Assembly: GCF_020193655.1 (NCBI RefSeq)
Contig: NZ_JADYVE010000006.1
Coordinates: forward strand, 248,001 to 312,000
Origin: Ensifer sp. IC3342
GTDB taxonomy: Bacteria; Pseudomonadota; Alphaproteobacteria; Rhizobiales; Rhizobiaceae
DNA length: 64,000 nt
Direction: 5' to 3'
Of the stretch, positions 61,157-64,000 are shown in pieces. Within the stretch, counting starts at the first letter, position 1. The number at the start of each line of letters is the position of its first letter. A program made the translations under genes and the position numbers. The notes beneath the pieces are model-generated. The model worked only from the letters and a program-made list of their open reading frames with translations. It did no database searches and had not been told where the DNA came from.

Positions 61157-61726
61157 TTTGTTAGCCTCCTCTTGGTTGAGAGGTGCAGGCCACAATGCCG
61201 ACCACTGCGGCCGTTCTCGCCTCGACCGATATATTGCTTCGGCTGCCCGAGCTGCCGACAATAGCTCAATCTACCATGACAGCGTTTTTGGGTCTAACAC
61301 CCGGGACCCATGGCAGCGCAACCAGTCCAGGGGTTCGCGTGGTCGAGAAGTATTCTTCGCCCACAATCGTGATGTCTTGCGCAAATGACGACCATCATCG
61401 TCGCTGGCGCGCGCCATACTCCGCCGGCACGTTGACGACGCGCAACATGGTCTTGGCTTGATCCGGGGAAATGCCGGCAGCGTCGGCGGCGGCTTTGCGG
61501 CTAGCAACGGGGGAGCCCCCCTGTTGCCACGTTACCTCGATCACCGCCTTTTGCCGCCTTGATTTGCGCCAGCAGCTCGCCGCCGCGCCCGATGGTGCTG
61601 GATTCGCTGGCCTTAAATCACAGCGGCAGCGGGGAATAAATTATGCAGCTGAAGCGTCAGTCAGCCAGTCGCCCTCGCACAGCGCTGCTCGCTGAGGGCA
61701 TGAAAACCAAAAGGAGGAACAAGCAC
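61157..61726. other. Sparse region with a gene remnant
   Basis: Apart from the remnant at 61421-61600, this 570-bp stretch shows no credible gene. Frames on both strands are short and interrupted. Its codon pattern differs from the GC3-rich genes of the core region. Confidence 0.5.
61421..61600 (-). pseudogene. Fragment of an HTH-type phage/plasmid-associated protein, frameshifted
   Basis: On the minus strand one frame reads TIGRGGELLAQIKAAKGGD and, after a shift at the GGGGGG run near 61510-61520, another reads SRKAAADAAGISPDQAKTML followed by RVVNVPAE. The second half resembles the KAAxxAGIS-DQAxTxLRVxNVP motif of DNA-binding proteins from phage- and plasmid-like regions. Both the break and the short length indicate a remnant. 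The family name is not assigned. Confidence 0.5.
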
Positions 61727-62029
61727 ATGCGCATTGCCCTGACACTTGCGATGCTTGCCCTTGCGCTGCCTGCTTATGCTGCCGGTCACGCCGTCCAAAT
61801 CAAGGGCATGAAATTCAATCCGGCGAGGCTGCAAGTCGCCGTCGGCGACACGATCACCTTCACCAACGCAGATTCCAGACGCCACACCGCCACGGCATCG
61901 GATGGCTCCTTCGACACCGGGCGGCTTGCCACGGGCAAAAGTGCCACCGTAAGGATCACCGCCGCTGGTAGGCATGGTTTCATTTGCATGATTCATCCTT
62001 CGATGAAAGGCACGGTGACTGCGAAATAG
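61727..62029 (+). CDS. Periplasmic cupredoxin (plastocyanin/amicyanin-like)
   Basis: The 100-residue product has a signal peptide (IALTLAMLALALPAYAAG) and a type-1 copper site: first His in SRRHTATAS, then FICMIHPSMKG supplying Cys, His and Met (C-x2-H-x2-M). It is an electron carrier or copper-binding protein by family. The ATG at 61727 follows AAGGAGG. No partner oxidase or dehydrogenase is nearby. Confidence 0.9.
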   Translation: MRIALTLAMLALALPAYAAGHAVQIKGMKFNPARLQVAVGDTITFTNADSRRHTATASDGSFDTGRLATGKSATVRITAAGRHGFICMIHPSMKGTVTAK

Positions 62030-62421
62030 TGCGACAGCCACGCCTCGAAAATCCGCGTATTGCGCTGCCGATCCGGCTGCGCAAAGAAAACCCGCCGAGG
62101 CCGAAGCCCAGGCGGAACCAGTTTCGACACGCGGGTGCGCGCCGGTGCGGGATATGAGCTATAACTTAAATACCGGTGGGATACATTGACGAAGCGCAAG
62201 CAAAGACGCCGAAATCATCTCGGCGACGGTGAACAGCGTCGATGGCGCCGCAAGGGCATAGAGAGCGGTCGGTGCCACGTTCTCGGCGAGGATCAGTCCG
62301 GCGCATCACGCAGTCCCTTGAACTTCGGCTTAGGCGCGCGGTCCTTCGGCAGCAACCACTTAGATAGATGTCATTTCCTCCTTGTGCCGTTGACCACGGC
62401 AAGGGCGTTTTCATCATTTCG
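62030..62421. other. Region between the cupredoxin and brnA without a clear gene
   Basis: No intact frame with coding bias. A short minus-strand peptide (WLLPKDRAPKPKFKG then a stop, about 62291-62350) looks like a gene end without a start. A brnT toxin gene, expected next to brnA, is not recognisable. Confidence 0.5.
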
Positions 62422-62696
62422 ATGTCGCGCAAGATTGGCATCGATCCCGAGGACTCGCCGGAGGCAACGGAAGAGCAAATTAACGACATGAACTCGATTG
62501 CCGACACTTTTCCTGATCTGGCTGGGAGCGTTGAGCGCGCCAGGGGCCGGCCGGTTGTCAACAATCCACATCAGCAGATTTCCATTCGCCTCGATCCGAT
62601 ATCATCGAGTATTACAAGCGGACCCACGGCAAGGGCTGGCAGAGCCGAATGAATGATGATCTGCGGAAGGCCGCCGGCATGAAGAAGGCCGGCTGA
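62422..62696 (+). pseudogene. BrnA-type antitoxin, frameshifted
   Basis: BrnA antitoxins bind the BrnT ribonuclease and repress the operon. The frame from the ATG at 62422 reads IGIDPEDSPEATEEQINDMN and RGRPVVNNPHQQISIRLDP; after CCG at 62596-62598 one base appears missing, and restoring it continues IIEYYKRTHGKGWQSRMNDD and LRKAAGMKKAG to a stop at 62696, the normal BrnA ending. An intact version would have 91 residues. The shift removes the C-terminal helix. A sequencing error cannot be excluded. Confidence 0.72.
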
Positions 62697-62716
62697 GGCA
62701 CGAAGGAGAGGCACCG

Positions 62717-63061
62717 ATGATGGGGCACCGTGAGAAGATTAAAGGCGGTGATGAGCAGGACTGCTTTACCAAATGGCGGCACGTCATGTGCCACCTGCAT
62801 CACCCGCGCGTGAAGCACAACATCAAGAAGAAGTTCTCCCGCCGGGTGCGCAAAGAAGCAAAGCAGCAAGCCTATAGTGAAAGTGGCGCCGCAACCCTTG
62901 TTGTGAAACGAGGTAGTCCGCTTGAGATCGCGATGTTCGAAGCGAACCAGGTTGCCGATGAGCTGGCGAACCGTGCGCGGCGCGACACAGCCGATGCCAA
63001 GCGAGCCGTGATTGCGCTACAGTCCCTATTGTCTCAGAAGTTGGGCTTCAAATTGGATTGA
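62717..63061 (+). CDS. Hypothetical basic protein
   Basis: The 114-residue product starts MMGHREKIKGGDEQDCFTKW and has a basic N-terminal half (KHNIKKKFSRRVRKEAKQQ) and a helical C-terminal half (EANQVADELANRARRDTADA). Similar small basic proteins occur in rhizobial mobile regions, but I do not assign a family. AAGGAGAG lies at a suitable distance before the ATG. It starts 20 bases after the broken brnA and may have been in its operon. Confidence 0.6.
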   Translation: MMGHREKIKGGDEQDCFTKWRHVMCHLHHPRVKHNIKKKFSRRVRKEAKQQAYSESGAATLVVKRGSPLEIAMFEANQVADELANRARRDTADAKRAVIALQSLLSQKLGFKLD

Positions 63062-63293
63062 GCTTTACCCGTTCTTGATTGAGCTGCTCATCGGCTAGAA
63101 GTGCAAAATCCGAACCTTGCTTTTGCAGCGGCCCGGAACGGACCTTCGCTACCATACATCCCCCCGTATGTGTGCCCTCGCGTCGACGCATCGTCGTCTG
63201 CAAAGCTTTCGAGCGTCTGATCTGGGGGCGTCAGACGGCGTCGGCGACTCGTGCTTGGCGGTCGCCTCACCGGCTGATCGGTTACGCTGCCGC
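63062..63293. other. Short region without a clear gene
   Basis: No coding bias on either strand, no RNA structure of note and no repeat recognised in these 232 bp. Confidence 0.4.
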
Positions 63294-63998
63294 CTAGCGA
63301 GAGACTTCCCGGTAAATAACAAGCGGGGTAATGCCGTATGCTCCCGATGGGCGACCAAGAAATGCGCGGGCAATAGGCATTACTAGGTCGAGTAGATGCG
63401 CGAGGCCGTTGGTTGCAAAAAGGAAGTTATTCTGCTCCTCTGAATAATTTGTGGTCGTGATTAGATCTGGCTCTGCGTCAAGGACACCGATCATGGTCCA
63501 TTGACCACTGATTCGGGCGCCGTGCTTAAGGAAGAGATCGCTGGTAGATCCGGTGATGAATTCCGGCGCCAGTGTTGACCATGTTTCTACAGGTGAATGC
63601 CCTGAGGAAGCCATTCTCGCAGTGATTCCGTGAGGCATCACTTTTACCATCTCGATGCCAATTTCCAGTTCGTTTATGCCCGGAGCGCTTCCTCTTCCCT
63701 TCTTGGACTGTCCCAGGCCCATCTGTCGCTTGATGGCCGGTATCTCCCAAATTGACTTTAAGGCACCGAGGTCATGGATCTGAAGGCTGCCCGACACTCT
63801 AACAAACTGACCGACGCCTGCCTTGGCCACATTGTTTCTTATCAGGGTACGGTCAGTTAACAGGTCGAGGAGCGTTAGCGCGTTGGTCCAGAGCGGATCG
63901 TATTGCCTCTCTAGCGCTTCTGACCCTGAGTCGCCTGGTCCTCTGTCTATTCCTACGCCCGCGTTCGCTCCAGTGCCGAGGACGGAGCCTCCACCCAT
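63294..63998 (-). CDS. Hypothetical protein, 5' part outside window (DUF6414-like, tentative)
   Basis: At least 234 residues are visible and the frame is open at the window edge. After a Gly-rich linker (GGGSVLGTGANAGVGIDRG) comes LWTNALTLLDLLTDRTLIR, then VGQFVRVSGSLQIHDLGALK, and a second part with FLFATNGLAHLLDLVMPIARAF. The Gly linker followed by a 'L-x2-LL...FVxVxG' pattern recalls DUF6414 proteins, but I am not certain. No membrane segment or catalytic motif is visible. Function unknown; it belongs to the tRNA-linked region. Confidence 0.6.
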   Translation of the reverse strand: MGGGSVLGTGANAGVGIDRGPGDSGSEALERQYDPLWTNALTLLDLLTDRTLIRNNVAKAGVGQFVRVSGSLQIHDLGALKSIWEIPAIKRQMGLGQSKKGRGSAPGINELEIGIEMVKVMPHGITARMASSGHSPVETWSTLAPEFITGSTSDLFLKHGARISGQWTMIGVLDAEPDLITTTNYSEEQNNFLFATNGLAHLLDLVMPIARAFLGRPSGAYGITPLVIYREVSR

Positions 63999-64000
63999 GA

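Noticed and set aside
62186..62564. Opposing ORFs before and across brnA
   Set aside because: Arg/Ser-rich shadow frames; the brnA frame explains the conserved sequence. A short C-terminal-looking peptide near 62291-62350 has no start codon.
1..64000. CRISPR arrays, rRNA genes, complete insertion sequences or prophage
   Set aside because: No regular spacer-repeat arrays, rRNA sequence, transposase or phage structural genes were seen. The dispersed repeats are palindromic intergenic elements.

Overview
The window is about 64 kb of GC-rich alphaproteobacterial chromosome. The ctrA/chpT/sciP cell-cycle genes, sqdBDC sulfolipid genes, a Ku/LigD end-joining pair, rhizobial-type intergenic mosaic repeats and the overall gene order point to Rhizobiales, most likely the main chromosome of a Sinorhizobium/Ensifer species. 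The genus call is inference from gene content and order; no 16S gene is present.

Layout. 1-5.9 kb: 5' part of transketolase, a DUF4164 gene, zapA, a probable 6S RNA, a LysR/small-protein divergent pair, a small HTH protein, 5-formyl-THF cyclo-ligase and a YmdB-type phosphodiesterase. 6.1-10.5 kb: a two-gene RND efflux operon. 10.9-13.8 kb: a secreted metallo-beta-lactamase-fold protein, a YebC/PmpR regulator and a luciferase-like oxidoreductase. 13.9-17.4 kb: ruvC, ruvA, ruvB and a Tat-type metallophosphoesterase. 17.6-20.6 kb: sqdBDC on the minus strand. 20.7-32.5 kb: ybgC, then on the opposite strand a small ORF, ku and ligD, then tolQRAB-pal-cpoB-tilS. 32.5-44.8 kb: ftsH, glmM, two beta-barrel outer membrane proteins flanking a secreted unknown, serC-serA, a DMT transporter and purA. 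44.9-53.0 kb: a large envelope protein, rpoH, rluD, a DUF6476 protein with a SpoU methyltransferase, a coiled-coil membrane protein and a DUF1134 protein. 53.2-58.7 kb: a cell-cycle block of chpT, a degenerate receiver protein, ctrA, fliJ, a GNAT protein, sciP and a LuxR-type regulator. 58.9-60.3 kb: mnmA and tRNA-Met(CAU).

The last 3.7 kb after the tRNA differ from the rest: sparse short genes, a frameshifted BrnA-type antitoxin, a broken HTH-gene remnant, a cupredoxin, an NTF2-like protein and a partial unknown gene running off the window. This looks like one end of a decaying tRNA-linked island.

The main connecting theme is the CtrA circuit. Its phosphotransferase (chpT), the regulator (ctrA) and its inhibitor (sciP) lie within 5 kb. 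Perfect TTAA-N7-TTAAC CtrA-type boxes precede both outer membrane protein genes, and one-mismatch boxes precede chpT, sciP and pal. Five GANTC (CcrM) sites cluster upstream of ctrA. At least fourteen copies or partial copies of a mosaic palindromic repeat occupy the gaps between genes. All calls come from reading the sequence; no database search was run.
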